From Amoebophrya sp. A120 (taxonomy: Eukaryota; Sar; Dinophyceae; Syndiniales; Amoebophryaceae), in the NCBI GenBank assembly GCA_905178155.1, contig CAJINV010000002.1, positions 9,435,412 to 9,499,411 on the forward strand: 64,000 nt of DNA, written 5' to 3'. The position numbers and the translations under genes are program-made. Each line of letters opens with the position of its first letter. The stretch's first letter is position 1. Shown here piece after piece: positions 48,407 to 59,445 of the stretch. The notes under the pieces are model-generated. The model was not told the origin of the DNA. It did no database searches and saw only the letters and a program-made list of their open reading frames with translations.

Positions 48407-49555
48407 ATGGGGGCGCCGGATGACGAGAGTCGCCCGAACCTTTCCGGCACCGTCGGAATGGTTTACGACGCGGAACACGAAGGACAGGCAGGAAAGGACT
48501 TCTCTGCATTCAAGGGATACGCGATCGCTCAGGCGTTCGCCCTTGACATCGGAGCACAGTCCAAAAAGGACTTAGAAGGAAAAGTCACTCTTGATAAGTG
48601 GGATGAGATTGATCAGTTAGCCCGTGACCAATGGGTTGCTGACGGCAAACACGAACAAGACTTCTGGCCCTCTTACACAACCGAAGTCCGCTCTGCTTAT
48701 GGAAAGTTGTATGGCGCAGTATTCAAATCCTTAACCGGAAAAGCCCGAGCCAAAGCGCAAGAGGTTCAGGAAAAGCCCGGGGCTGCCGCGTGCGTAGTCA
48801 CCTTGATCCACGCGATTAAGGAAAAGGCTAACCCGCAGACCGCCGGTGCCCGTCGTATGTTGATTAAGGAATATTTCAACAATACGCAGGGAGAAGACGA
48901 AACTGTGGAAGAACATGTTGACAAGCAGCACAGGTTTCTGATGACGAAACTGGGTGGATCAATTACTATTGACGAGTTGAAGCACCACTGTACTTGCGGG
49001 AACATGCGTGAAGAATTCGATGATTGCAACAGGCGTGCCTTGGCGGATGGATCTAGTTTCGAAGAAACTAAGAATCACATGATCGAGGAGGAACGCGCTC
49101 ACTCCAGCAACGGAGAGACCACGAAGCACAAGGCTAATCTGGTCCGCAACAAGAATTCTCGCAGTAAGCATGGCCCGCACCCCGATCACGTTCAGAAGAA
49201 TCGCGAGGAGCAAATGTTGGCCAACATGTTTAAGAAGGAGATGCCGAACCTGATCCAGCAGGCCGCTGCGAATCTGATCGCGCAGAATCCAAATTTGGCC
49301 GCGAATCAGACTGCTGGTGGTAATGACGACAGTCATGCGGCCAATTATGCAGGAGATTCCAAGTGGTGTTCGAATTGCAATTCGGAATCCCATAACGCCA
49401 AGGATTGCTGGTACAAAAACAGCAACAAGGTCAATAAGCAATCTTCCAACAAGAACAACGGTAAGGGTAACAACACGAATACTGTTCGCAAGGGCAACGA
49501 CAAACCAAAGGGCGGAGGTAAGAAGGGAAAAGGAAAGAAGGGTAAGAAGCACTGA
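48407..49555 (+). CDS. gag: Gag of copia element
   Basis: 382-residue open frame from ATG 48407. It has a helical capsid-like region and a CCHC zinc knuckle (CSNCNSESHNAKDC, spacing C-x2-C-x4-H-x4-C) near residues 322-335. A strongly basic Lys/Gly/Asn tail is suited to RNA binding. It ends at TGA 49553-49555. The pol frame continues in the same register directly after this stop, so Gag-Pol could be made by read-through, or the stop could be a mutation. It packages the element RNA. Confidence 0.9.
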   Translation: MGAPDDESRPNLSGTVGMVYDAEHEGQAGKDFSAFKGYAIAQAFALDIGAQSKKDLEGKVTLDKWDEIDQLARDQWVADGKHEQDFWPSYTTEVRSAYGKLYGAVFKSLTGKARAKAQEVQEKPGAAACVVTLIHAIKEKANPQTAGARRMLIKEYFNNTQGEDETVEEHVDKQHRFLMTKLGGSITIDELKHHCTCGNMREEFDDCNRRALADGSSFEETKNHMIEEERAHSSNGETTKHKANLVRNKNSRSKHGPHPDHVQKNREEQMLANMFKKEMPNLIQQAAANLIAQNPNLAANQTAGGNDDSHAANYAGDSKWCSNCNSESHNAKDCWYKNSNKVNKQSSNKNNGKGNNTNTVRKGNDKPKGGGKKGKGKKGKKH

Positions 49556-52500
49556 TCTACAGACGGCGCTTCGAAGAAAAGTAGCTTGCTACACAAACTA
49601 CACAAAGTACGAAAACTATTCTTACGGCTGACGAAAACTCGATGTTATAATACGAATTATTCTCGATGTTTTGCAACTAAATTTTTAACGAAAACACCCC
49701 CCCAAAAGAACCCCCCACGAAAAGAACAACAGCTTGGCGATGATGCACCAACGACTACGAGTCAGTTTGAAAAAGATGAATGCGCGTTCGACATCAAGGC
49801 TGATATCTTCAATCAAAATTCATCATCATTAATCGATATGGATGATTTATTATTGAATCTCGATAAGAATGAAAATGATATTTGTACCAATGACGCAGCT
49901 GGTCCAGCGAGACAGCTGAAAGGAAAACGAAAACGAACAGAGCTGGAGCTTGCTGAACAGTTTGCAACTCCTGAGATGGCAAACCTGACGCAACAAGTCC
50001 AGGCTCTTGAGTCGACCGATCGCGAAATCGTAAAGATTTTATATCCTCGATCTCATGTTTCGGATGCGTCCAAAACCGAACGAGTTGAAAAATGCAATCT
50101 GTCAATAGATGCAGTATTTTCGATCGCAACAAAAGAAAGCGAGCAAAATCATTCGCCCGAGTACACAGCAAGAAAGCTAGCACACCTCTACAGCGTTCGC
50201 GAATCAGCATTGAGGAAGGTGCGCGAGGCGAACGATGCGTATCGGAATGAAAAGGACGAGCAGCACCGAAATCATGAAACAGCTTGCAACTGTGTCGATG
50301 ATGCAACTTGCGACAGTGGCGCAACAAGTCACATGTCGGGCCGACCAGAGATTTTCGAATCTTGGGACGAAAGTAACCCAGTGCGAATAACTGTAGCAGA
50401 CGGAAAAGAGTTGGATGGCCCTGGGTATTTTGGCACATTGAAACCAAACGCACTTGGTTGCAAACGTGCAATATTCCATCCATTCCTTCCACAGACCCTC
50501 CTCAGTGTCGAGCAACTTAAGAAAGAAGGACACAGGGTTGCTTTCGACGAAGGGGGCAACTACTTGCAACGTAGGAAAACAGGAGAGAGAACTTTTCTTC
50601 GCAAAGGGATCGGAACCAAGCTGCCAGCCGTGGCACTTGGGTTCAACGAAGATCCTGGCGAGCAAGGTTTGTTGTGCGAAGAGATCGAGACCGAGGCTAC
50701 CACGATGACAAAGGCTGAGAAAATGCTTCTTGATCATCAGCGTGCTGGACATCGTAGTCTACCTGGAATAGTAGTCCGATGCCCTGCCTGCGATCTCGCG
50801 AAAAGCAAAGGCGCGCAACATGCAAAAGTAAAGAAAGAATGCTACAAAGTTGAGAAATTCAATGACCAAGTTGATTTTGACTTCACTGGACCTTGGGAAC
50901 CTGACTACTGGTCGCAAAGATGGGCTTTGAATGCCATCGATCAAGCAACCAGCTGGCCTCGTTCTTTCATCTGCAAAAGCAAAGCAGAAGCAGGCGCGAA
51001 ACTGCAGGTCTGGATAAATGAAGAGGGACCACCGAAAAGAGTGAGATCCGACAACGCGAAAGAGTTCAAGGAACCAAATATCACTTGGAAAAAGACAGCA
51101 CAGAAACAGCCCCCGCCGATTCATACTGACTTTTCAGCCCCATATGAGCCGCAAGAGAGTGGGGAAGTTGAAAGATACAACCAAACTCACCAAAACGGAG
51201 TAAGAGCTATGATGGTCGGAGTTGATAAACGTATGTGGAATTATGCAGCTCGCACTTTCTCACACATATTCGCCCGAACCCCGACAGCCAAAGGAGGCGA
51301 GTCGCCATTTGAAAAACGCTTCAAAAGAAGACCTTCCATCAAGTACCTCCGACGGCTCGGATGCTTGGTCTACGCGAAGGATCACTCACAGAAGTCGAAG
51401 CTTGAAGACCGGTTTACCCGTGGAATCTTTCTGGGCTACGCTCAAGAATGAAAATTCTACATACCTGGTAGGCATGTGGTCTGCAGATGGTCGATGTAAG
51501 AAAAGCTCCAAAATCCGTTTCGGGGTTCACGAAGTGAAATGTTGCAAGTTTGATGAATCAGCGCTGGTCAGCAAAATAGATGATCTAAAGCCGGACGCTG
51601 ACAAGCTGATGATTGATTTTCCGAATCCGGCGCGTCTGGGTGATAGTTCGCAGCCCGTAGAGCCGAATGTGCCCGCTGCAGATCGCGATCAGAGCAGTCG
51701 TGGTCAGGACGCTCCGAGGGCCGATCGTTCGAAAGATGAAGAAGATGCGGACAAACGCAATTCTGATAATGCAAAGGATAACGTCGAAAATGACGAGGGC
51801 AAGAGTTTCGAAGGGGGTGAGCAACCTGAGGAAGGGGGTAAGGAAAAGCAAAACCCTAATCAGGTTTGGCTCGATATGTTTTCAGATGAGGCGCCTGAGA
51901 ACTCCCCGGAACAGAAAGCAAAAGCTGAGAATGGAAATCGGAAAAGGAAGTCTAATACAGTTGATGCCGATGCTGCAGACAATGAGACACAAGAAGCGCC
52001 TAGGATCCTCGTTGAAGGGCCTACACGAAAGAAACTTCGCAAGAAGGGCCGAGGCCAGGACAAAAAGAAGCGCAAAGAACACAACGACAAAGGCAAGAGT
52101 CGTGGTCCTCGAGCAAAGAAAAGACAAAGAGCCAATCTTGCGTCGTCGTCTGACTTACTGAAAGATCTACCAATGGAATTTGAAAAAGAAGCGGAGGCTA
52201 TATTCCAGATTCGTCATGAATTAGAGGAAGACGAAACTCCTTACCTCTTTGGCTTGCAGCACACTTGGGCCAAGTGTCTGGAAAGTCCTGACGCAATCAA
52301 ATGGATCGAGTCAGATACAAAAGAACGCCTAGCGCTAGAAGAAGCGAAAACGTGGAGGCATGCAACCGCAGAAGACATCAAAGAGATGGGCGATAAGTTA
52401 AAAACTATCCCGACGGTTTGCATCTACACGAAGAAAAGAGACGGACGCTACAAGTGTCGTCTAGTAGCACTAGGAAACAGGCAAAAGCTATCTCTACAAG

Positions 52501-53697
52501 GAGAAATATACAGCCCAACTGTGAGCCATGCCGCAAACAGGTATTTACTTGCTGAAGCAGCAGCACGCGGATGGAAAGTTAGAAAGTTCGATATTTCCAA
52601 TGCGTTTGCATGCGCGTGCAGCTCTAGGTGACGAGATCGCGTTGCGTCGCCTGCCCAAGCATAACGGCTGGAGCAAGAACAAAGAGAAAGGCGATGTTGC
52701 CAGGCTGTTAAAGTCGTTATACGGTCTGAAGATCAGCCCACGCCGCTGGTATGACGAATATGCTGGCAAACTCAAGAAGTTAGGCTGGGTCGTATCCGAA
52801 ACTCAAGAAGATCGACTGTATTTCCCCATGGTTACCAAATTCCCACGCAGACTTGGACTCGCCGTCGAGTTCCACACTTCCGATAAGATCGCTAGTTGGT
52901 GGAATGTTGTATATCAGTTGCGTTGCCCGGCCTGATATCGCATTCGCAGTACAGAAAGTAGCGACGCAGGTAGCTAGTCCAACCGACCAAACGGCAAAAG
53001 ATGCCAAGCGTATTCTAGCGCATTTGAAAGGAACCAAATCGCAAGGATTAGAATACAGCAAGCAGCAAGAAAAGAAGTTCAAAGAAATTTACACAAAAGC
53101 CACAGAGCTAGAAAACAAGGAATACAGAGACACCATTGCGCTCCGCGATGCAGATTTCGCTGGATGTTCTGTAAGTTTTCGATCCACGTCAGGCGCAATC
53201 TTATATCGACGCGGAGTTCCCATCTGTTGGAAGTCGGAACATCAATCGACTCGAGCTACGTCAACAATGGAAGCCGAGTATTGCGCGAGGTATGACTGCG
53301 TAAGGATGACTATGGGTCAAGGATATTTGAATTGGTTTTCAGAACAGGAGTCAGGATCTCTGCCGTTGATCTTCAACGATAACAAGTCCGCGCTTGCGTT
53401 GAGTCCGACAACCGTAGCCACGAAAAGATCCAAGCACATGAGTCTTCGACTACATCTGGCACGAGACTACGTAAAAGACTTGTGCTATATTAACACGGAT
53501 ATCAATCTAGCGGATGGATTGACGAAACCACTTCCAGGAGAGAAGTATACTCAAATCTTCAAAGCTCCTTCAAGAAAAGCTAATGAAGTATTTGCGAACG
53601 CCCATTTTGTCGATTTCAATAATCTCTGGGATTTATTGAGGCGAATTTCACAAGAATTCATCACATCAAAGATTTCTCGAGATGATTTCGTGTTCAT
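49556..53697 (+). pseudogene. pol: Pol of copia element, broken by frameshifts and an internal loss
   Basis: Aspartic protease (CDSGATSHMSG near 50315-50345); integrase with HHCC finger (HQRAGH...CPAC), catalytic Asp in VDFDFTGPW, Asp in RSDNAKEF and Glu in ESGEVERYNQT; GIFLGYAQE near 51440 marks the end of integrase. The frame stops at 51449 and resumes in another frame, with a long charged spacer leading into reverse transcriptase (PTVCIYTKKRDGRYKCRLVA, VRKFDISNAF). A second shift lies near 52610 (LLKSLYGLKISPRRWYDEYA). The YVDD-type catalytic box expected after about 52790 is not present, so a segment appears lost before RNase H resumes near 52870 (GMLYISCVARPDIAFAVQ; TSTMEAEYCA; NDNKSALALSP; KRSKHM). 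The product cannot be functional as it stands. Confidence 0.9.
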
Positions 53698-53710
53698 TCG
53701 GAAGGGGGAA
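53698..53710 (+). other. Polypurine tract before the 3' LTR
   Basis: A run of purines (GGAAGGGGGAA) immediately upstream of the 3' LTR, where plus-strand DNA synthesis is primed in LTR elements. No tRNA-complementary primer site was recognised after the 5' LTR. Confidence 0.75.
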
Positions 53711-54103
53711 TGTAGGTATGATCAAGAAACACGATGCAAATCGATCTTGACAACCAACCCGATATTGATATCGATTCAAGACCCGAAACCTCAAAATTGA
53801 AGTCACGATGTAAATCAAGATGAGTTGACGATGATTCAAAATGAGGTCTAACCGAAATCACGATGTAAGTTTGATGGTGACGATCAACGATTGTTGATCT
53901 GATTTTAGCGTATACTATGGCGATTCGAGACTGAATTTGAAGTACCCCAAAACTTGAATGTTTACCCGCAGGCTGTACGTTAGTACCATTCAGATTGATT
54001 GCAACTTGAAACGCCTTCCAACAGGGCCTATTAACACCTTGAATCAAAGATGACCAGTGTTCAAATCGCCCGCGTTTCTTGCGTTGTTGATTGTCTTCCG
54101 ACA
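53711..54103 (+). repeat. 3' LTR of the copia element (393 bp)
   Basis: Same ends as the 5' LTR (TGTAGG...CCGACA). It is longer by about 20 bp because of an indel near 53765-53790. TTTTG follows, matching the 5' target-site copy. Confidence 0.95.
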
Positions 54104-54502
54104 TTTTGCAAATCAATATGAAGATCGACCGACCGCTCCATCGCTTGTGGCAGCAAAGAAAACTCAGATGCTTTTCCTAAATTTCCAAAAGAACTTTTAT
54201 TACTCTGATTGACACGGACACTCTTTATCATGTTTTCCTTTTCCATATGTATCGCCTTATCACAACATGTTGCAACAGACGAAAACCAGAGCTACGCATC
54301 AAAAAAACTCAACACGCAATGTCTTTGCTATGCTTCGCGGTTTTCGAAAATAAAGCCCACTCTTTATGTTTAGTGTCTGAAAAGCATTTTTTTTCAGGCT
54401 CTGGCACCCCCTCGAGCTAGGAATTGCGTGTTCTCAAAATCATACAAGGTGTCCCCAGACCACCAGGATCAGAGGCGATTCCAATTTTTTATGCAAAACA
54501 AT

Positions 54503-54586
54503 GCTCGTTATCGGAAGCAGATCTTGCTGCGCGATGACAACAGTGCTCGCTATCGGAAGCAGATCTTGCTGCGCGATGATCACGTT
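54503..54586. repeat. Two tandem copies of a 42-bp unit
   Basis: GCTCGTTATCGGAAGCAGAT... is repeated once at 54545 with one or two changes. It lies between the retrotransposon and the GC-rich satellite, in apparently non-coding DNA. Confidence 0.85.
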
Positions 54587-54689
54587 GAATATGCTTTGCG
54601 ATTCCAAAGCGGTGCTTTTTGTCATGGATTCCACAGAAAAAAGCCAGAAGAGTCCGGATATAAGAAATGGAGTAATACACTCAGAAGGA

Positions 54690-55685
54690 AGAAGGCCAGA
54701 ACGGGCGGGCCAGAAGACCTGAGGACATATCTGCGACCGGGCGGACCAGAAGGCCCAGGCGGGCGGGCCAATTTTGGCCCCGCGGGCGGAGCTTCCTCCG
54801 GTGCTAGTGCAACTCAAAACTGAAACCGGGCGGACCAGATTGGCCAGGCGGGCGGGCCAATTTTGGCCCCGCGGGCGGAGCTTCCCCCGGTGCTAGCGCA
54901 ACTCAAAACTGCGCCCGGGCGGACCAGAAGGCCCAGGCGGGCGGGCTAATTCTGGCCCCGCGGGCGGAGCTTCCCCCGGTGCTAGTGCAGCTCAAAACTG
55001 AAACCGGGCGGGCCAGATCGGCCGGGCGGGCGGGCCAATTTTTTTTGGCCCCGCGGGCGGAGTTCCCCTCGGTGCTAGTGCAGCTCAAAACTGAAACCGG
55101 GCGGACCAGATTGGCCAGGCGGGCGGGCCAATTTTGGCCCCGCGGGCGGACCTTCCCCCCGGTGCTAGCGCAGCCCAAAACTGCGCCCGGGCGGGCCAGA
55201 AGTCCAAGGCGGGCGGGCCAATTTTGGCCCCGCGGGCGGAGCTTCCCCCGGCGCTAATGCAGCTCAAAACTGAAACCGGGCGGACCAGATTGGCCAGGCG
55301 GGCGGGCCAATTTTGGCCCCGCGGGCGGACCTTCCCCCCGGTGCTAGCGCAGCCCAAAACTGCGCCCGGGCGGGCCAGAAGTCCAAGGCGGGCGGGCCAA
55401 TTTTGGCCCCGCGGGCGGAGCTTCCCCCGGCGCTAATGCAGCTCAAAACTGAAACCGGGCGGACCAGATTGGCCAGGCGGGCGGGCCAATTTTGGCCCCG
55501 CGGGCGGAGCGGCCCCCGGTGCTGGCGCAGCTCAAAACTACGCCCGGGCGGACCAGAAGGCCCAGGCGGGCGGGCCAATTTTGGCCCCGCGGGCGGAGCT
55601 TTCCCTGGTGCTGGTGCAACTCAAAACTGCGCCGGCCCGGGCGGACCAGAATGGCCAGGCGGGCGAGCCAATTTCGGTCCCGCGA
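54690..55685. repeat. GC-rich satellite, 89-90 bp unit, about 11 copies
   Basis: The CGCGGGCGGA start recurs at 54781, 54870, 54959, 55052, 55141, 55231, 55320, 55410, 55499 and 55588, with spacing 89-93. Two adjacent 179-bp dimers (from about 55097 and 55276) are essentially identical, a higher-order repeat. Most units contain the inverted repeat GGGCCAATTTTGGCCC. Long open frames occur on both strands across the array, but they are a by-product of composition and unit length and are not called as genes. Confidence 0.93.
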
Positions 55686-55939
55686 ACAGCCCAGCCCACA
55701 GCGCTGCTGTGAGTAAAGTGCCTTGCTACACTGAGCGACCCCATACTTAAAACGCAGCGGCTCACTGGTTTCTGCCATGATCGCGCTCGCTAGGCGCCGC
55801 GCTGCGAAAACTCTAAAAAGACCGGAAGAAGTAAAGAAACAGAAACGCACCACTAGCCTAAATATAATTTTTCATTTGCCATCCATAAGATAAGTGCGAA
55901 ACAAGTCGATCAAGATAAAACCATGCTTGAATATATCCG

Positions 55940-58453
55940 TCAAAAGAGAAACTTTAGAAGTTTTGTCGACGACCTCCTACGTTGATTTGCCTCACGCGCG
56001 CTAATCTGCTTCATCGTATTCCCGTCTTCTACCTCGCTCTCCTCCACTGTGATATCCTCCAGAAACGCTCCGCCACCCACGGTTGCACTCCCCTGCTGAC
56101 TGAGTTCCTTCTGCGGCGAGCAGACCTTGACAAGCAGCTGCGACGTCTTTCGTGCGGCGGGAGCGAGCGTGCGTTTGTACAGCAACGGCACCAGCAAATC
56201 CCCCGTAAAGCTGACGACGAGAGTCAGAAAGGCGATAATGTATAGGCCGACCATGTGCCGCACCTGCATCTGCATGCCGTTATCGCCGCCACCCGCGGTG
56301 GCAGCCGCGGTGGTGTCTGTCCCCTCGCTCCAGGCGTCTAGGTCAGGGACGGTCTTATCACGGTACCGCTCGTGCAAGTAGAAAAAATCGCCCTGGTCGT
56401 ACAGCCGCGCGCTCAGGTAACTGTAGGAAAGGGCGATGTCCCGGCTGACCGGCGTCGCCACGCCCATGGGCAGAACGGGCGGCCCCACGACAATGAGATC
56501 GTGATCGACCAGAAACTTCTGAAAATCTTCCCGCGCGCGCACGTCGTGCTCCGGCAGCAGCACCCCGTCGCAGCGCCGCAACACCATGCCTTGCATGGTC
56601 TGCTTGCTCCCGGGAAACACGAGCAGCGACAAGGCGGGATGCACCGCGTGCACGGCCTTCGCCACGTGCGTGGCCACGCAGACCCGCCGGCAGGCGTCCT
56701 CCCCGTCGTAGATCGCCGGATCGCTCCTACCAGCCGCCGTGTTGTCCTCCACACTGTCCGCCAGCACTGACCCGGGCGCAAACCGGCCGCGCGCGTAGCA
56801 CTTCGTGATATCGGTCACGCCGCAGTGCCGTGTGTGCTCGAGCATCAGGTTGGAGGCCAGATTCGCCGTGTAGGAGGTGATCGTGACGAAAATGATACAG
56901 GCAAGCAGGTACTTCACCGTACGCCCCTTGAACGTCGTGCACTTGTGGGGCACGTCCAAGTCCAACACCAGCAGCCCATAAAGCGACAGGTAGACGGAGG
57001 TGCAGAGTGCAAAAAATGCAGTCTTGCGCCGTTCCGCGCTGCACCTTTCATATCCAAAACAGAGACGACCGAGAACCGTCTTCTCCGGGTCGTCGTGAGG
57101 AAGTTGCTTATATGCGTCGCTTGAAGGGCCGCCCGCACCTGGGGTTTGATTAGCAACCGACCCAGAGCTCTTATCCTGCGACGCCGTTCCGGCGTCGCTG
57201 CCGTTGCCGCGGACGTCGCAGTGGTGGTCCCGTCTCTCACTCTTGCTTTCCTCCTCAGCCCATATAATACTGCATTTTTGTTCTTCTTGCGGAAGAGTTG
57301 GTGTACAAACATCGTTTTTGTCTGCACAGTTTTGATGATGTTGAAGGTCTGGCTCACTGTGCTCCTCGGAAACGCAGGCCGGACCCTCAACGAGCACGAG
57401 CAGAAGCCCACCCCCCACGCAGATGAAAAATGTTGCCAACCACAGCGTGGGTGAGAAGGGCGAGAACACGCCGAACCATTGGGTCGGGTCCGACCAGAAG
57501 CTGCGCCTCTTGTACCGCCGCACGAGAAGGCGCTGGTCGCCGTTCAACAGAGGCTGTGTAAATGCGGTCATCGCGCGTCGGTTGTCCACCAACCAAGCCG
57601 CCGTGGGACACACGTCGATCACCCCCATCTGCACATCGTGAATGCACGCGTCCCAGGCCGATTTAAAGGTTTCCCGGGAAAACGCGGTCAGGCTGCTTCT
57701 AGATGTACTAGTTCCCGCACCGGTCGTGGACGCCGTTGCACGATTCGGCGCGAAGACCTGTGTCGTTCCTGCGTGCGTCACCTCCCGGAGCGAGAATCCG
57801 CCCTCGATCGAGATGGCGCGCAGATAATCCGCCATCAGTCCCGTCCAACGCCCCGTCGAGTCCCGCCAGTGCCAGGGCTTCGATTCGGCCGGAAACGCGA
57901 ACCGCAGGGTGCGGCCCTGGAGCCCGGTGGAAACCACGGTTTGGTGGAACGCCATGCCAAATTGGAGGCTGCCATCCGCAGTAAAGATTGAGTCGGTCTT
58001 CACGACAGCTGCAGAGGTAAATGACCCATCGTTTATCTCAGGAGAGGCCGCCGCGGCTAAGCAGGTGTCGTACGAGTAAACTCGGCCCTTGAAGTACTCA
58101 CTCGGGTAGCGGCTTACGCCTCGACAGGCGTCCGCATCGACGTAGCACCACGGCTGCGCGCACGAAGCCGCCACGGAAGACGTGGTGTGGTCACTCGTAC
58201 CAGGCAACCCAGTGCCGGAGGTGGTGCTGCTCGTACGGCAGTAGGGAGGCAGCTCCGCGTCCCAGGCGGTTCCACATTTTGCGCCGTAGGCCTGCGGATA
58301 CTTAAAGACACCCAGTGCCGTTGGCGCGAGCAGAAAGGTCCCCAGCAGATAACTGCCGCCCTCAAACAAACCTGAATTTGTGCCAGCTTCGGTCGTGGTA
58401 AGAACCTGAGTGAATCGCCCACCGACGCAAGGGCATAGGCTGGTGCCATTCAT
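55940..58453 (-). CDS. Ionotropic glutamate receptor-like protein (837 residues, no intron seen)
   Basis: Likely a ligand-gated cation channel in a cell membrane. A Cys-rich N-terminus (about 60-131: CGTAWDAELPPYC, CAQPWCYVDADAC) precedes a split ligand-binding domain. S1 spans about 183-312 (TLRFAFPAESKPWHW, GVIDVCPTAAWLVDNRRAMT, TAFTQPLLNGDQRLLV). A first membrane helix lies at about 335-355. A cytosolic-type acidic, Cys/His-rich insert of about 120 residues follows, then a hydrophobic pore-loop-like stretch at about 479-498 and a third helix at about 513-534 carrying SYTANLAS, the receptor-family gating signature. S2 (about 550-700) and a last helix at about 733-757 follow. The tail is Arg/Ser-rich. 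The insert between the first helix and pore loop is much longer than usual. The ATG at 58453 lacks a clear signal peptide, so an upstream exon is possible. The SYTANLA match makes the family call strong; ligand and ion are unknown. Confidence 0.8.
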   Translation of the reverse strand: MNGTSLCPCVGGRFTQVLTTTEAGTNSGLFEGGSYLLGTFLLAPTALGVFKYPQAYGAKCGTAWDAELPPYCRTSSTTSGTGLPGTSDHTTSSVAASCAQPWCYVDADACRGVSRYPSEYFKGRVYSYDTCLAAAASPEINDGSFTSAAVVKTDSIFTADGSLQFGMAFHQTVVSTGLQGRTLRFAFPAESKPWHWRDSTGRWTGLMADYLRAISIEGGFSLREVTHAGTTQVFAPNRATASTTGAGTSTSRSSLTAFSRETFKSAWDACIHDVQMGVIDVCPTAAWLVDNRRAMTAFTQPLLNGDQRLLVRRYKRRSFWSDPTQWFGVFSPFSPTLWLATFFICVGGGLLLVLVEGPACVSEEHSEPDLQHHQNCADKNDVCTPTLPQEEQKCSIIWAEEESKSERRDHHCDVRGNGSDAGTASQDKSSGSVANQTPGAGGPSSDAYKQLPHDDPEKTVLGRLCFGYERCSAERRKTAFFALCTSVYLSLYGLLVLDLDVPHKCTTFKGRTVKYLLACIIFVTITSYTANLASNLMLEHTRHCGVTDITKCYARGRFAPGSVLADSVEDNTAAGRSDPAIYDGEDACRRVCVATHVAKAVHAVHPALSLLVFPGSKQTMQGMVLRRCDGVLLPEHDVRAREDFQKFLVDHDLIVVGPPVLPMGVATPVSRDIALSYSYLSARLYDQGDFFYLHERYRDKTVPDLDAWSEGTDTTAAATAGGGDNGMQMQVRHMVGLYIIAFLTLVVSFTGDLLVPLLYKRTLAPAARKTSQLLVKVCSPQKELSQQGSATVGGGAFLEDITVEESEVEDGNTMKQISAREANQRRRSSTKLLKFLF

Positions 58454-59445
58454 TGCACAAGAATGAATTTGTTTCAGCGGCCCGAAGTAGTACGTAGGAC
58501 CTCAAATGACAGAAGTATCGTGCTATACACACGATGCTGCGACAAAAACTACGACGCAGTAGTAGTACTACAGTCTTGATCTGACCTCTTGTTGTTGACG
58601 TACGTTCATAGGACTTTCTTCAAAGCTGCTCTCTTCGGCAAGTACGACTCCGTATGTTTTCCCACTCAGAACCAGCAGCCTATGTCTCTTGGACCTCTCT
58701 AGATTTGGAATAGTACTAACACGAACGGCAGCTGCAAAAGCAAAGATGCGGAAGCTTTTAGAAAGGACAGAACGATGTGGACCTCCTATACAACACAAAT
58801 AGTTCAACGCAAACGAACCGTGCGGACCACGTCTGTGAAAGTTTCTTGATGTTTTCCATGTGTAGATGCAGGCGGTTTGGTCATGTTCATGCGTGTTCAT
58901 CCTCGGGGGAGCATGCAACTCTGACTAGACTCAGTGCAGAGTTCGAGCATGCAATGCCATCGAGGTTTCCTATGGGTGACGAGCGTTAGCAAGACCTCCT
59001 GAGACCCAGCTTTCTACAAACAAGGTCCAAGAAATATTTCTTGTTGTGAAGATAAATCGAAAATTGCATAGGTTTCTTTTATAATCGAGCTTTATTCTCT
59101 ATCTCCGAGAAAGGCCTTTCCTTTTACCTGGGGAGACTCACGAGAGCTATTAAGAACTTTTGGGTTGCGAAGAAAGAAATCACACTACACTATACGGGTA
59201 ACTCTGAGCATGTAAAAATGATTTGACAGAAATGACAATGTATCGGAAAAGAACATAGGTCGAACTTCGGGTGTCATGTGCCAAGAAAATACCGTCCTGC
59301 CACACGTCCAATGCGCAGGACTTGCTAGCGCGAAAAAGACTCTTTTCCGCAAGAGCAACATAGCACAAAGAAAAATCACTGTCACAAGGTCTACTTCTGC
59401 CATCGACTGAAAGCGAAGTCAAAATCGATAGGACCCGCAGCCCAT
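58454..59445. other. Intergenic stretch between the receptor-like gene and the Trp fusion
   Basis: No supported gene. It holds the 3' flank of the tryptophan fusion gene and the 5' flank of the receptor-like gene. Short ORFs on both strands lack domains. Confidence 0.4.

Larger units (their letters stand above)
47232..54108 (+). mobile_element. Ty1/copia-type LTR retrotransposon, decayed
   Basis: TTTTG target duplications (47232-47236, 54104-54108) flank two LTRs that begin TGTAGG and end CCGACA. Inside are gag with a zinc knuckle and pol in the copia order protease, integrase, reverse transcriptase, RNase H. It is the only recognised gene set on the plus strand. Frameshifts and loss of the reverse transcriptase active-site region show that it is no longer autonomous. 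It sits in the spacer between the shikimate fusion gene and the glutamate-receptor-like gene. Confidence 0.95.

Noticed and set aside
51452-52870. Treating the three pol pieces as separate genes
   Set aside because: Motif order and overlap show one copia pol ORF broken by frameshifts; independent genes would not divide integrase, reverse transcriptase and RNase H in this way.
54979-55750. Overlapping open frames on both strands through the GC-rich repeat array (GRTRLARRAGQFWPRG-type peptides)
   Set aside because: They are repeats of the 89-bp unit read in open frames; no start context, no domain and equal openness on both strands indicate a satellite.
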